From: Faecalibacterium sp. HTF-F
GTDB lineage: Bacteria > Bacillota > Clostridia > Oscillospirales > Ruminococcaceae
DNA length: 64,000 nucleotides
Reading direction: 5' to 3'
Assembly (NCBI RefSeq): GCF_023347535.1
Contig: NZ_CP094473.1
Location: 1,550,001-1,614,000, forward strand
A program made the position numbers and the translations under genes. The notes under the pieces are model-generated. The model had not been told where the DNA came from and did not search any database. It saw nothing but the letters and a program-made list of their open reading frames with translations. This document shows positions 1 through 8,362 of this stretch, in pieces. The first letter of the stretch is position 1. Every line of letters begins with the position of its first letter.

Positions 1-24
1 CCGGAAAGAGAAAGGGAGGACGCT

Positions 25-759
25 ATGAGCTATGGAATGATTTTTGCGATTGCCGTGGTGCTTCTTCTGGGATGGCTGCATAGCAGCCGGAAAGAAGCCG
101 CCCGACAGGACGTAGACCGCCGCATCGTCCCGGCGGTGCTGGATGCTGCACTGCAGCAGGTGCAGTTTGCACCCAATGGCAGGATCACCTGTTTTGGGGA
201 CTCCGGGCTTCCCCTGCCCCAGTATGACCGCATGACCGGCGGGGAGCACGTCCGCGCAAAATACCGGGGCTATGAGGTGGAACTGTGCAGCATCGAGCTG
301 GACCGGGATGTCAGCTATACCGACCCGAACGACCCCACTGTGGTCAACGCGCCGTCCTACGACACGGTATACGCCGGGCTGTGGGGCATCTGCCGTTTTG
401 GTGTGCCGATGCCCGTGAGCCTGACCTTTACCCCGCGGGGCAGGCTGGGACAGCTCGTCCGGGGTGCATCGGTACAGAACTCTGTGGACGGCTTTGAACA
501 GCAGTTCAAGCTGACAGCAGACGATGACACCGCCCTGAAAGCCTGCCTGACGGAGGAGAAATGCCGGAAGCTGCTGGCTCTTGCCGGGACAGCGGAGGGA
601 AGCTTCAGCGGGAGCCTGCACCGGGACGGAACCCTGTATTTTGCCGTGGAAAACAACAAAGGACTTTTCAAGGGCAGCGGCAGTGACGATGTGCTGCGGG
701 AAAAGTTCACCCGGCAGCTGAAGTGGTGCACCGATGTAATGGACGCTTTTGCTCCCTGA
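25..759 (+). CDS. DUF3137-like membrane-anchored protein
   Basis: A 244-residue protein with one N-terminal hydrophobic segment (about residues 5-18) followed by a soluble region, so probably anchored in the membrane with the bulk on one side. The C-terminal half resembles DUF3137-type proteins: a 'SVDGFEQQFKLTADDD' segment, a stretch predicted to hold a helical 'LTEEKCRKLLALA' element, then 'DGTLYFAVEN' and a terminal amphipathic helix. The start is supported by an AAAGGGAGG ribosome binding site 5-6 bases upstream of the ATG. Transcription probably ends in the hairpin at 852-894. No catalytic residues can be named and the function is unknown. Upstream context is cut off by the window edge. 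Confidence 0.65.
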   Translation: MSYGMIFAIAVVLLLGWLHSSRKEAARQDVDRRIVPAVLDAALQQVQFAPNGRITCFGDSGLPLPQYDRMTGGEHVRAKYRGYEVELCSIELDRDVSYTDPNDPTVVNAPSYDTVYAGLWGICRFGVPMPVSLTFTPRGRLGQLVRGASVQNSVDGFEQQFKLTADDDTALKACLTEEKCRKLLALAGTAEGSFSGSLHRDGTLYFAVENNKGLFKGSGSDDVLREKFTRQLKWCTDVMDAFAP

Positions 760-851
760 AACAGCGGCAGATCGGTCTGTTTTATCCGCATCGATCCCAT
801 CGTAAGGTGCGAAATCTTTCAAAAAGACAGATTTTTCGGAACTCAAAATAC

Positions 852-894
852 AAAAAGCTGAGCACCTGATTTTTTGCAGATGCCCAGCTTTTTT
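852..894. terminator. bidirectional intrinsic terminator
   Basis: AAAAAGCTGAGC and GCCCAGCTTTTTT form a stem with A/T tracts on both sides. It can end the rightward gene 25-759 and the leftward aminotransferase operon. Confidence 0.8.
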
Positions 895-946
895 GTACTC
901 ATTTTGGAGATTTGGTTTTAAGCGACCCTTGTATTTTGATTGTGGC

Positions 947-2125
947 TTATTTCAGCAGCTCAGACAGCTTTTCCAGACGGCGGATTGCTTCGTCCAGAAC
1001 ATCGGTACCACGGGCAAAGTGCATCCGGATCAGATGGTTCACCGGTTCCCGGAAGAAGCTGGAACCCGGCACAGCTGCCACGCCGATCTCCCGGATCATC
1101 CACTCGCAGAATTCCAGATCTGTCCATCCCTCAAACTGCGGCAGAGCGAGAAATTCCGAAATATCGATCATCACAAAATAGGTCCCCTGCGGCACATTGT
1201 GCTTCAGGCCCACACGGTCCAGCCCGGCAAGAAAGTGGTCGCGCTTTGCGGTGTAAAGGGCCTGCAGGTCTTTGTAGTAGCTTGCCGGCAGTTCCAGACC
1301 GGCCACAGCGGCTTCCTGCAGCGGCGCAGCCGCACCCACAGTAAGGAAATCGTGCACCTTGCGGGCACCCTCGATCACCTCTGCCGGGCCGATGAGATAG
1401 CCCAGACGCCAGCCTGTAATGGAGTAGGTCTTGGAGAGCGAGTTGCAGGTGATGGTATGCTCAAACATGCCGGGCAGGCTTGCCATGCAGATATGCTCTG
1501 CCGGAGCGTAGACGATATGCTCGTACACCTCATCTGTTACCACAAAGGCATCGTACTTGATTGCAAGGGCGGCAATGGCCTCCAGCTCGTCCCGGCGGAA
1601 CACCTTGCCGCAAGGGTTGGAGGGGTTGCACAGGATCAGTGCCTTGGCTCCCTCGGCAAAGCCCTTTTCGATCAGAGAAATATCAAACTCATAGGTGGGC
1701 GGCACCAGAGGGATATAGATCGGCTCCGCGCCGGAAAGGATGGCGTCTGCACCATAGTTCTCGTAGAACGGCGAAAAGATCATCACCTTGTCGCCGGGGT
1801 TGCAAATGGTCATCATGGCCGCCATCATGGCCTCGGTGCCGCCGCAGGTCACGCAGATCTCGGTGTTGGGGTCCACAGTGTGGTGCAGGGCGGGGCTGGT
1901 CTTTTTGGCCAGCGCCTCGCGGAAGTTCTGTGCACCAAAGGTCACAGCGTACTGGTGCGGGCCGGCATAGGCTGTCCTTGCCAGCGCGTCCAGCAGCTGT
2001 TTCGGCGGGTCAAAATCCGGAAAACCCTGAGACAGGTTGATGGAGTTATACTGATTATTGATGCGGGTCATGCGGCGGATGACAGAATCCGTAAAGGTGC
2101 CCACACGGTCACTTAAAACAGGCAT
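947..2125 (-). CDS. PLP-dependent class I/II aminotransferase
   Basis: A fold-type I aminotransferase of the aspartate aminotransferase family, about 392 residues, the usual length. The sequence shows 'INLSQGFPDFDPP' near the N-terminus, the substrate-binding 'NPSNPCGKV' segment, 'VVTDEVYEHIVY' with the PLP-ring Asp, and the Schiff-base Lys232 in 'NSLSKTYSITGWRLGY'. A late 'RMHFARG' carries a conserved Arg likely to bind the alpha-carboxylate. The ATG at 2125 is chosen because AGGAGAGG lies just upstream; a longer TTG start at 2146 would overlap the preceding gene. It sits 17 bases behind the methionine-gamma-lyase-like gene, so the two probably form an operon in amino-acid breakdown. The amino donor cannot be read from sequence. 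Confidence 0.92.
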   Translation of the reverse strand: MPVLSDRVGTFTDSVIRRMTRINNQYNSINLSQGFPDFDPPKQLLDALARTAYAGPHQYAVTFGAQNFREALAKKTSPALHHTVDPNTEICVTCGGTEAMMAAMMTICNPGDKVMIFSPFYENYGADAILSGAEPIYIPLVPPTYEFDISLIEKGFAEGAKALILCNPSNPCGKVFRRDELEAIAALAIKYDAFVVTDEVYEHIVYAPAEHICMASLPGMFEHTITCNSLSKTYSITGWRLGYLIGPAEVIEGARKVHDFLTVGAAAPLQEAAVAGLELPASYYKDLQALYTAKRDHFLAGLDRVGLKHNVPQGTYFVMIDISEFLALPQFEGWTDLEFCEWMIREIGVAAVPGSSFFREPVNHLIRMHFARGTDVLDEAIRRLEKLSELLK

Positions 2126-2142
2126 GTGCTTTCCTCTCCTGT

Positions 2143-3411
2143 TCAATCCTTAAAATACGCCTTCTGGATGGCCAACAGCACGCCTGCGCGGCTGGCAGCA
2201 AAGTTCAGGCCGCCCTGCAGGTAGCAGGTATAGGGCTCACGCAGCGGGCCGTCGCAGGAAAGCTCGATGGTGCTGCCCTGCGTAAAGCTGCCGCTTGCCA
2301 TGACCACCTCGTCGGTATAGCCCGGCTCCGGAGAAGGCTCCGGGGCGGCATAGCTGTCCACCGGACTTGCAGCCTGAATGCCCTGACAGAAGCCGATCAG
2401 GGCGTCTGCAGTGCCTGCATCAAAGCAGGTAACAATGTCGTTGTGGTCATCGCAGTAGCGCGGCACCGGGTTCTTGCCCAGCAGTTCCAGCATACACTGT
2501 GCATAGATGGCCGTCTTGATGGCCTCGCACACCACGCCGGGAGCGTAATAAAAGCCCAGATACATATCACGGGGCGTTTCCAGCGTGCAGCCCAGCTCCT
2601 TGCCGAGGCCGGGGGCATTCAGACGGTATGCGCACAGCTCCACCAGATCCCTGCGGCCCACAATGTAGCCGCCGGTGGGGGCAATGCCGCCGCCGGGGTT
2701 CTTGATAAGGCTGCCCACAGCGATATCTGCACCCACCTGACAGGGCTCCTGCGTCTGGGTGAACTCGCCGTAGCAGTTATCCACAAAAATGATGATATCG
2801 GGGTTTGCCGCACGGGCGGTGTCCGCAATTTTACGGATCGTTTCCAGATCAAAGGCATTGCGCTGCAGATAGCCGCGGCTGCGCTGAATATGGCACACTT
2901 TGGCCCCCGGAGCCTTTTTTGCAATGAGGTCGTAGTCCGGGGTGAAATCGGCCTTGAGGGGTGCTTCATCATACTGAACACCGTAATCCATCAGGGTGCC
3001 GGTGCCCTTTCCCTTCCCGTCCAGACCAATGACGCCTTCCAGCGTATCGTAGGGACGGCCGGTGGCAGCCAGCAGCGTATCCCCCGCCCGCAGCAGACCG
3101 AACAGTGCCACTGCCAGCGTGTGGGTGCCGCTCTGGAACTGGCTGCGCACAAGCGCATCCTCCGCTCCCATCACCTCGGCAAAGATCTGTTCCAGCTTTG
3201 CACGGCCGGTATCCCACAGGCCGTAGCCGGTGGTGCCCAGCATATCAGTAGAGGACATCTGCGTATCCGCAAAGGCTTTCAGCATCTTGAGCTGGTTGAA
3301 GTCCCGGATCTCTTCCATATGACGGAAATAGGGCTGGCACAGCTCCATGGCCTTTTCGTCCAGCGCCAGAACTTCGGTTTTATAATCAAAAAAGTGGTTT
3401 AAGATTGACAT
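2143..3411 (-). CDS. Methionine gamma-lyase family protein (aluminum-resistance type)
   Basis: A PLP enzyme of 422 residues in the group annotated as cystathionine beta-lyase family or aluminum resistance protein. It has 'GTHTLAVALFGLLRAGD' (PLP phosphate region), 'FVDNCYGEF' with the PLP-pyridine Asp and the following 'GSLIKNPGGG' with the probable Schiff-base Lys237. The C-terminus ends in the family's 'QGGLNFAASRAGVLLAIQKA' region. Family members are predicted C-S lyases, but the substrate is poorly established. It is the first gene of a leftward pair with the aminotransferase. The upstream side abuts a MITE-like repeat (3457-3687), which may have displaced or supplied its promoter. Confidence 0.88.
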   Translation of the reverse strand: MSILNHFFDYKTEVLALDEKAMELCQPYFRHMEEIRDFNQLKMLKAFADTQMSSTDMLGTTGYGLWDTGRAKLEQIFAEVMGAEDALVRSQFQSGTHTLAVALFGLLRAGDTLLAATGRPYDTLEGVIGLDGKGKGTGTLMDYGVQYDEAPLKADFTPDYDLIAKKAPGAKVCHIQRSRGYLQRNAFDLETIRKIADTARAANPDIIIFVDNCYGEFTQTQEPCQVGADIAVGSLIKNPGGGIAPTGGYIVGRRDLVELCAYRLNAPGLGKELGCTLETPRDMYLGFYYAPGVVCEAIKTAIYAQCMLELLGKNPVPRYCDDHNDIVTCFDAGTADALIGFCQGIQAASPVDSYAAPEPSPEPGYTDEVVMASGSFTQGSTIELSCDGPLREPYTCYLQGGLNFAASRAGVLLAIQKAYFKD

Positions 3412-3456
3412 TATAATGGTTCCTTAATTTATGATTTGGGATAAATCTCACATGAA

Positions 3457-3687
3457 CTGACGCGTCGGCAGCTTTCTCCTCGGACACGAGATACGGGTTG
3501 CGGCACCCAGCATCTGCTTCGCTACCGCTCGCATCTTGCTGGCCGCTGCCCCAACAGCAGTTCCCTGTTTCCGCCGCAGGCGGCGGTCACTGTTGTTGCA
3601 GGCCATTCCATCGCCCGCCCTATTGCCCTACGGGCAACAGGGTCCCACCCCAGCGGACGGTCCTCAGAGAAACTTCCGACGTGTCAG
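3457..3687. repeat. MITE-like element with imperfect terminal inverted repeats
   Basis: A 231-bp non-coding block bounded by about 28-bp imperfect inverted repeats, 3457-3485 and 3660-3687. Both arms read CTGACRCGTCGG outward-in, followed by AG, TTTCTC and GGAC/AGGAC. The interior is rich in short internal palindromes and holds no convincing gene. A partial relative lies at 15940-16007. It separates the 3' end of the GNAT gene from the 5' end of the PLP lyase gene. Confidence 0.65.
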
Positions 3688-3695
3688 CCGACAAA

Positions 3696-4454
3696 CTACG
3701 ATGGCACATAACGAATATACTCCCCCAGCTTTTTAAAGCCGAGCCGGGTATAAAAATGCACCCGCTCCGGGCTGCAGAGGAACACCGGGCGCTGCCCCTC
3801 TGCGGAAAGCTCGTTTGCCATCTGCACAATGAGCCGCCCGCCGATGCCTTTGCCGCGCAGGGAGCTTTCTGTCTGCCCGCAGGCCATATACGCCTGCCCA
3901 TTTGCAAGGGCATAGGCTCCCACCGTGCAGACCGCTTTCCTGCCCTGTCTCAGCGTCCAGACAAGCGCCTTGCCCCGGATACGCTTGGTGCACAGTTCAG
4001 AATAAAGATCCTCCTGTCTGGCCGTATCTTCCGGGTACAATGCCCGGGCCACGTCCATAGCCGCAGGTTCCCGGTCAAGGGCCAGCTGTGCCCAGAGGGC
4101 TTCGTCTGCGGCAGGCAGCGGCAGCGCCCTGCCGGGGGCAAGACCGAACACGGTCAGTGTCTCAGCCCGGTGCCAGCCGGTGGGCGGCAGACATCCGGCT
4201 TCGTCCAGAATGACGCTCTCACACCCGCAGAAGGCCAGAAAGCTGGCCAGTTCCTCGGGATTTGCGTGCCCGGCAACCCATGCAGTGCTGCCGTTGATCT
4301 CCAGCGCCAGTGTGGGCCCGGCATAGAACCGCCACGGCTGGCTTTTGCCGAAGAGAGCAAGGTCCAGCGGAAGCACTGCCCCCAGCACCCACCGGCCCCG
4401 GCAGGCATTGGCAAAGCGGGCACGCCGCCGCTTTGTATCGACCTGTGCGATCAC
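3696..4454 (-). CDS. GNAT family N-acetyltransferase
   Basis: A 252-residue protein whose C-terminal half is a GNAT acetyltransferase domain. 'MACGQTESSLRGKGIGGRLIVQMANEL' holds the acetyl-CoA-binding R/Q-x-x-G-x-G/A motif (RGKGIG), followed by 'VFLCSPERVHFYTRLGFKKLGEYIRYV', the typical terminal beta strand and 'FYxRLGF'. The N-terminal half is less conserved and may be a second degenerate GNAT-like lobe. The ATG overlaps the murD stop codon by 4 bases (ATGA), so it is translationally coupled to cell-wall synthesis, but its substrate is unknown. The gene ends 9 bases before the MITE-like element. Confidence 0.85.
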   Translation of the reverse strand: MIAQVDTKRRRARFANACRGRWVLGAVLPLDLALFGKSQPWRFYAGPTLALEINGSTAWVAGHANPEELASFLAFCGCESVILDEAGCLPPTGWHRAETLTVFGLAPGRALPLPAADEALWAQLALDREPAAMDVARALYPEDTARQEDLYSELCTKRIRGKALVWTLRQGRKAVCTVGAYALANGQAYMACGQTESSLRGKGIGGRLIVQMANELSAEGQRPVFLCSPERVHFYTRLGFKKLGEYIRYVPS

Positions 4455-5854
4455 TTCAGCTCGTTGACGATCTTCTTGAACTCACGGCCGCGCACCTCAA
4501 AGTTGGGGTACAGGTCAAAGGATGCGCTGGCCGGAGACAGGATGATGATATCGCCGGGCTTTGCGCAGGCACGGGCCAGCTCCACAGCATGCTGCATGTT
4601 GTCCGCATGCTGGATGGGCAGCTCTGCTTCGTTGAAATTCGGGTCCTCACGCACAGCCTTTTCAATGCGGGGGCCGGTAGCACCCATGAGCACAAGCTCC
4701 TTCACATGCGCCACCACTTCCGGTGCCAGCGGCTCATACGGGATGTGCTTGTCATAGCCGCCCGCGATCAGGATGACCTTCTGATCGAAGCTGCGCAGAC
4801 CGGCAATGGTGCGGGTAGGGCTGGTACCGATGGAGTCGTTGTAATACAGCACACCGTCCAGCGTACGCACCGGCTCGATGCGGTGCTCCACGCCGGTAAA
4901 GGTGCTGCCCACCTGCCGGATCGCCTCCACAGGCACCTCACCCCACACGGCAGCGGCAGCGGCCAGCAGGTTCTCGATGTTGTGCAGACCGCGCAGCTTC
5001 ACGTCCTTCTGTGCCAGGAACGGGGTCACAACGCCGTCCTCCGCCATGCAGAGCATGTGATCTTCCTTGCGCAGGAAGGCACCGTTGTCGGTGTCGTGCA
5101 GGCGGGTGAACCACACCTGCTTGCCCTTGCAGTCGGACTGCATGCTGCGGCTGATCTCGTTCTCGTAGCCCAGAACGGCGCGGCAGGGCTGCTTCTGATA
5201 CAGCAGGATGTTGCGCTTGGCGTCGATGTACTCCTGCATATCCTTGTGATGATCCAGATGGTTGGGGGTGACGTTGGTCACAACGGCAATGTTGGGGCTG
5301 GAATGCATGCTGATGAGCTGGAAGCTGGAAAGCTCCACCACAGCCACATCCTCGGGGGCCACCTCGGGCAGCATGGGCAGCAGAGCTGCGCCGATGTTGC
5401 CGCCCAGATGCACTTTGCGGCCAGCCGCTTCGTAGAACTTGGAGATCAGGGTCGTGGTGGTGGTCTTTCCGTCGGAGCCGGTCACAGCCACGATCTCGCA
5501 GGGGCAGAAATCAAAGAACAGTTCCACCTCGCTGGTCACCATGGTGCCTGCGGCCATGGCATCCTGCAAGGGCTTTTCAAAGTAGCCCACAAAGCCCGGC
5601 GTGCGCATGATGATGTCCTGCCCCTTGAAGCCGTCCAGATAGTTTTCGCCCAGACTCAGGTCAATGCCCAGCTCCTGGATGGTGGCGGCATAATCGCCAA
5701 AGTCCTCTACGCTCTTCTTCTGGTCACACAGGGTGACGTGTGCTCCCAGCTCCACGAACTCCCTGATGAGCGTCTTATGGCTGACGCCTGCGCCGATGAA
5801 GGCAACTTTTTTGCCCTTGATGAGCTCGGCCAGTTTCTGCTGATCCTTCTGCAT
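4451..5854 (-). CDS. murD: UDP-N-acetylmuramoyl-L-alanine--D-glutamate ligase
   Basis: Cytoplasmic peptidoglycan ligase that adds D-glutamate to UDP-MurNAc-L-Ala with ATP. 467 residues, normal length. The N-terminal Rossmann-like domain begins 'KVAFIGAGVSHKTLIREF'. The ATP loop is 'AVTGSDGKTTTTTLI', and 'NVTPNHLDHH' follows as the Mur ligase central motif. The C-terminal domain has 'YYNDSIGTSPTRTIAGLRSF' and 'LILSPASASFDLYPNFEVRG', the MurD D-Glu-binding end. It has a GAGGAGG ribosome binding site and a promoter at 5929-5957. Unlike the usual dcw cluster, its only operon partner is the GNAT gene. Confidence 0.97.
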   Translation of the reverse strand: MQKDQQKLAELIKGKKVAFIGAGVSHKTLIREFVELGAHVTLCDQKKSVEDFGDYAATIQELGIDLSLGENYLDGFKGQDIIMRTPGFVGYFEKPLQDAMAAGTMVTSEVELFFDFCPCEIVAVTGSDGKTTTTTLISKFYEAAGRKVHLGGNIGAALLPMLPEVAPEDVAVVELSSFQLISMHSSPNIAVVTNVTPNHLDHHKDMQEYIDAKRNILLYQKQPCRAVLGYENEISRSMQSDCKGKQVWFTRLHDTDNGAFLRKEDHMLCMAEDGVVTPFLAQKDVKLRGLHNIENLLAAAAAVWGEVPVEAIRQVGSTFTGVEHRIEPVRTLDGVLYYNDSIGTSPTRTIAGLRSFDQKVILIAGGYDKHIPYEPLAPEVVAHVKELVLMGATGPRIEKAVREDPNFNEAELPIQHADNMQHAVELARACAKPGDIIILSPASASFDLYPNFEVRGREFKKIVNELK

Positions 5855-5928
5855 AAAAACAGTTCCTCCTCAATAAGTAATATCGTATCGAACACGCCGC
5901 AAAGGGGCGCTGAAACATTCGCTGTATC

Positions 5929-5957
5929 ATTATAGTCCATTTGGCCGCAATTGGCAA
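5929..5957 (-). promoter_or_regulatory. Promoter for murD
   Basis: On the minus strand TTGCCA (5952-5957), a 17-base spacer, then TATAAT (5929-5934), about 75 bases before the murD start. Confidence 0.7.
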
Positions 5958-6010
5958 CGGAAAAACGCCCTTTTTGCCCCAAAAAGCAAGGGAAATTCAC
6001 AATTCCTCAA

Positions 6011-6039
6011 TTGTATTTTGCCTTCATTTCTGCTACACT
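6011..6039 (+). promoter_or_regulatory. Promoter for the peptide-binding lipoprotein gene
   Basis: TTGTAT (6011-6016), 17-base spacer, TACACT (6034-6039), upstream of the gene starting at 6108. Confidence 0.6.
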
Positions 6040-6107
6040 TGTCGAAGCAGAGTGCTTTTTGTATCCATACACACTCCCAGCAAATACCATAGAATGAGGT
6101 CATTTCC

Positions 6108-7679
6108 TTGAAACAGTTCCTGCGTATCACCGCAGCGGTGCTTGCCGCTGCGTTCCTGTTTGCCCTTACCGGCTGCAGCGGCGGCTCCGGTGCAGCCAGC
6201 TTTACATGGTTTGTGGATACCATCCCCGCAAATCTTGACCCACAGGTCGTGTCTGCTGCGCCAGACGTCATTGCCTGCGAGAATCTTTACGGCGGCCTTG
6301 TGCGCAAAAACGCCGACGGCGAGATCGTACCTAACCTGTGCGAAAGCTGGACCGTCTCTCCGGATGGCCGCACCTACACCTTTGCCATAAAAGACGGCCT
6401 GACCTACACCGCCGCTAAGGGAACCGCCACAGATTATTCCATCACCGCCGAGGACTTTGTGTTTGCGTTCCGGCGCATCTTTCAGGCACAGACGGGCTCT
6501 CCCTATGCGGTAGAGTTTTCTGCCATTGAAAACAGCGCCGCTGTTCTGGACGGTACAGCGGCGCTCAGTACGCTGGGGGTTTCGGCTTCCGGTCCGCTGA
6601 CGCTGGTGTTCCGCCTGAGTGAAAAGGACGACAACTTCCTCGCAAAGCTCACCCTGCCCGGTGCCATGCCCTGCGACGAGGAGTTCTTCAACAGCACCCG
6701 CGGCACCTACGGCCTGACGGCAAAGACCACCCTTTCCAGCGGCAGTTTCTATCTGTACAACTGGACCGCCAGCGGCCTGTTCCTGCGGCGCGATGTCTCT
6801 GCGCCCCTGATCGGCAGCCTGCGTCTGGTGCAGAACACCGGCAGCACCGGCAAGAGTGCCGCTCAGCTCATCGCGGACGAGAAATGCTCTGCCGCGCTGG
6901 ACGACACCGGCGAAGCGACCGCTCTGCGGGCTGTTTCCTACTCCGATACCACCTGGGCCCTGCTGTTCAACAGCGCCGAGGGCTCTGTCTTTGAGAATCA
7001 GGCACTGCGGCAGGCACTGGCCGGCATTGCCCGGGAAAATGCAGCAGTGCCTTCTTCCGGCCTGTACACCGCCGCCGAGGGCCTTGTGCCTGCAGGGCTG
7101 ACTGTAGACGGCATCGCCTACCGCGACACTGCCGGGGATCCCATGCCTGTGATCCCGGACCCGCGTGCATTGTATCTGGAAGCACGGCAGGGCATGGCCA
7201 GCTCTGATTTTTCCGGTGTGACCATCCTGCTGCCCAAGGAAGCCGGGCTCACCGAACTGGCCGAGCAGATCAACGGTGCATGGCAGAAGGACTGTTCCCT
7301 CTTTTTCTCAGTGGAGGAGGTGCCGCAGGAAGAGTTTGGCAAGCGCCTTGCGGCGGGCGATTACACCATCGCACTGGCACCCATCTGTGCCGAGGGCGGC
7401 AGCGTATACCAGATGCTTCAGCAGTTCACTGCCGAGGGTGGTGGTTTGACCGGTTACTCTGACCCGCTGTACACCGAACGTCTGGCAGAAAGCGCACAGC
7501 AGACTGGCCGCGCCCGCTGTGCCCTGCTGGCCGAATGCGAACGTCAGCTGCTGGAAAGCTGCACCGTAGTGCCGCTGCTGGGCCAGCAAAAGCGTCTGCT
7601 GGTGGCAGACGGCATCAAAGGACTGGTGTTTGACCCGTTTACTCCGGTGCTGGATCTGACCTATACTACAAAAAACTGA
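6108..7679 (+). CDS. Peptide ABC transporter substrate-binding lipoprotein (SBP family 5)
   Basis: Extracellular oligopeptide-type binding lipoprotein of 523 residues. The N-terminus is a lipoprotein signal, 'LRITAAVLAAAFLFALTGCSGG', with the lipobox Cys at about residue 23. Family 5 features follow: 'WFVDTIPANLDPQ', 'NLYGGLVRKNADGEIVPNLCESWTVSPDGRTYTFAIKDGLTY' and 'ITAEDFVFAFRRIF'. The start is TTG at 6108, preceded by GAGG at 7 bases, so this is not an ATG gene. It is monocistronic, with no permease or ATPase nearby, so it is likely an orphan receptor serving an Opp/Dpp system elsewhere. The ligand is unknown. Confidence 0.88.
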   Translation: MKQFLRITAAVLAAAFLFALTGCSGGSGAASFTWFVDTIPANLDPQVVSAAPDVIACENLYGGLVRKNADGEIVPNLCESWTVSPDGRTYTFAIKDGLTYTAAKGTATDYSITAEDFVFAFRRIFQAQTGSPYAVEFSAIENSAAVLDGTAALSTLGVSASGPLTLVFRLSEKDDNFLAKLTLPGAMPCDEEFFNSTRGTYGLTAKTTLSSGSFYLYNWTASGLFLRRDVSAPLIGSLRLVQNTGSTGKSAAQLIADEKCSAALDDTGEATALRAVSYSDTTWALLFNSAEGSVFENQALRQALAGIARENAAVPSSGLYTAAEGLVPAGLTVDGIAYRDTAGDPMPVIPDPRALYLEARQGMASSDFSGVTILLPKEAGLTELAEQINGAWQKDCSLFFSVEEVPQEEFGKRLAAGDYTIALAPICAEGGSVYQMLQQFTAEGGGLTGYSDPLYTERLAESAQQTGRARCALLAECERQLLESCTVVPLLGQQKRLLVADGIKGLVFDPFTPVLDLTYTTKN

Positions 7680-7692
7680 CACGCTTCAGCTC

Positions 7693-7721
7693 TTGACAAT
7701 CCTGCTCTGCTTTGCTACAAT
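7693..7721 (+). promoter_or_regulatory. Consensus promoter for tRNA-Gly(CCC)
   Basis: TTGACA (7693-7698), 17-base spacer, TACAAT (7716-7721). The tRNA begins 12 bases after the -10 hexamer, so the 5' leader is very short. Confidence 0.85.
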
Positions 7722-7732
7722 AAGTGAGCAAT

Positions 7733-7808
7733 GCAGGGTTAGCTCATCCGGTAGAGCGGCTGCTTCCCAAGCAGCAGGCGGCGGGTTCGGGTCCCGTACC
7801 CTGCTCCA
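7733..7808 (+). tRNA. tRNA-Gly(CCC)
   Basis: A 76-base cloverleaf. The acceptor GCAGGGT pairs with ACCCTGC, the discriminator is T as usual for glycine tRNA, and CCA is encoded. The anticodon loop is TTCCCAA with anticodon CCC at 7766-7768. The T arm is GCGGG-TTCGGGT-CCCGT. Confidence 0.95.
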
Positions 7809-7812
7809 AAAT

Positions 7813-7852
7813 AAACGGTGAACCGTGAAATATCGGTTTGCCGTTTTTCTTT
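7813..7852 (+). terminator. Terminator after tRNA-Gly(CCC)
   Basis: AAACGG-TGAACCG and CGGTTTG-CCGTTT form an imperfect stem followed by TTTCTTTTTG. Confidence 0.7.
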
Positions 7853-7908
7853 TTGTTTTCACGATCACGTTTTTCTGCCCTTGATCCAGCAATTGAGCAA
7901 GCAAACCG

Positions 7909-7937
7909 TTGCAATTTTTCCGGGTGTTTCTTATAAT
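7909..7937 (+). promoter_or_regulatory. Promoter for the 7985-10267 operon
   Basis: TTGCAA (7909-7914), 17-base spacer, TATAAT (7932-7937), 47 bases before the first start codon. Confidence 0.75.
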
Positions 7938-7984
7938 AGGATCAAGCATGCGGTGCTCAGCCTGCCGCAGGAAAGGACTCCATC

Positions 7985-8359
7985 ATGATTTTTGTCCCCT
8001 TGCTGCATTATTTCAAATGCAAAAATTCCTACAGCGGCAACGAATACGGCCTGCGGTACCGGATGATCCCCGGCAAGCGCACCGTACCGGATCCGGATGG
8101 CGGCGAAGGTGCTGCAAAGGAAGAAAGCATCCTCACTGTAGATTACTGGCCCGACCCCTGGACCATTGAAAAGACCGACCCTGCCCTGCGGGTGCAGAAG
8201 GTGTTTCCGCTGTCCGACGAGGGCCGCGAGGCTGCCGCCGCCTTTTTGCAGGACGCTTTCAATGCAGAGCCAGAGCGCTGGAAAAGCTGTCCCAGCATGA
8301 TGGACTGTGATCCCTGGGAGCCAGCTGCTGAAGATGAACCGGACGAACCGAAGGAATAA
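7985..8359 (+). CDS. Hypothetical acidic protein in primosome operon
   Basis: A 124-residue protein that I do not recognise. It has no signal peptide or membrane segment. The N-terminus is 'MIFVPLLHYFKCKNSYSGNEYGLRYRM', the middle holds 'VDYWPDPWTIEKTDPAL', then a helical 'SDEGREAAAAFLQDAF', and the tail is strongly acidic (EPAAEDEPDEPKE). The start has GGAAAGGA 7 bases upstream. It lies 3 bases before the DnaD-like gene under one promoter. Co-expression with replication-initiation genes is therefore likely, but a replication role is only inference. Confidence 0.7.
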   Translation: MIFVPLLHYFKCKNSYSGNEYGLRYRMIPGKRTVPDPDGGEGAAKEESILTVDYWPDPWTIEKTDPALRVQKVFPLSDEGREAAAAFLQDAFNAEPERWKSCPSMMDCDPWEPAAEDEPDEPKE

Positions 8360-8362
8360 AAG

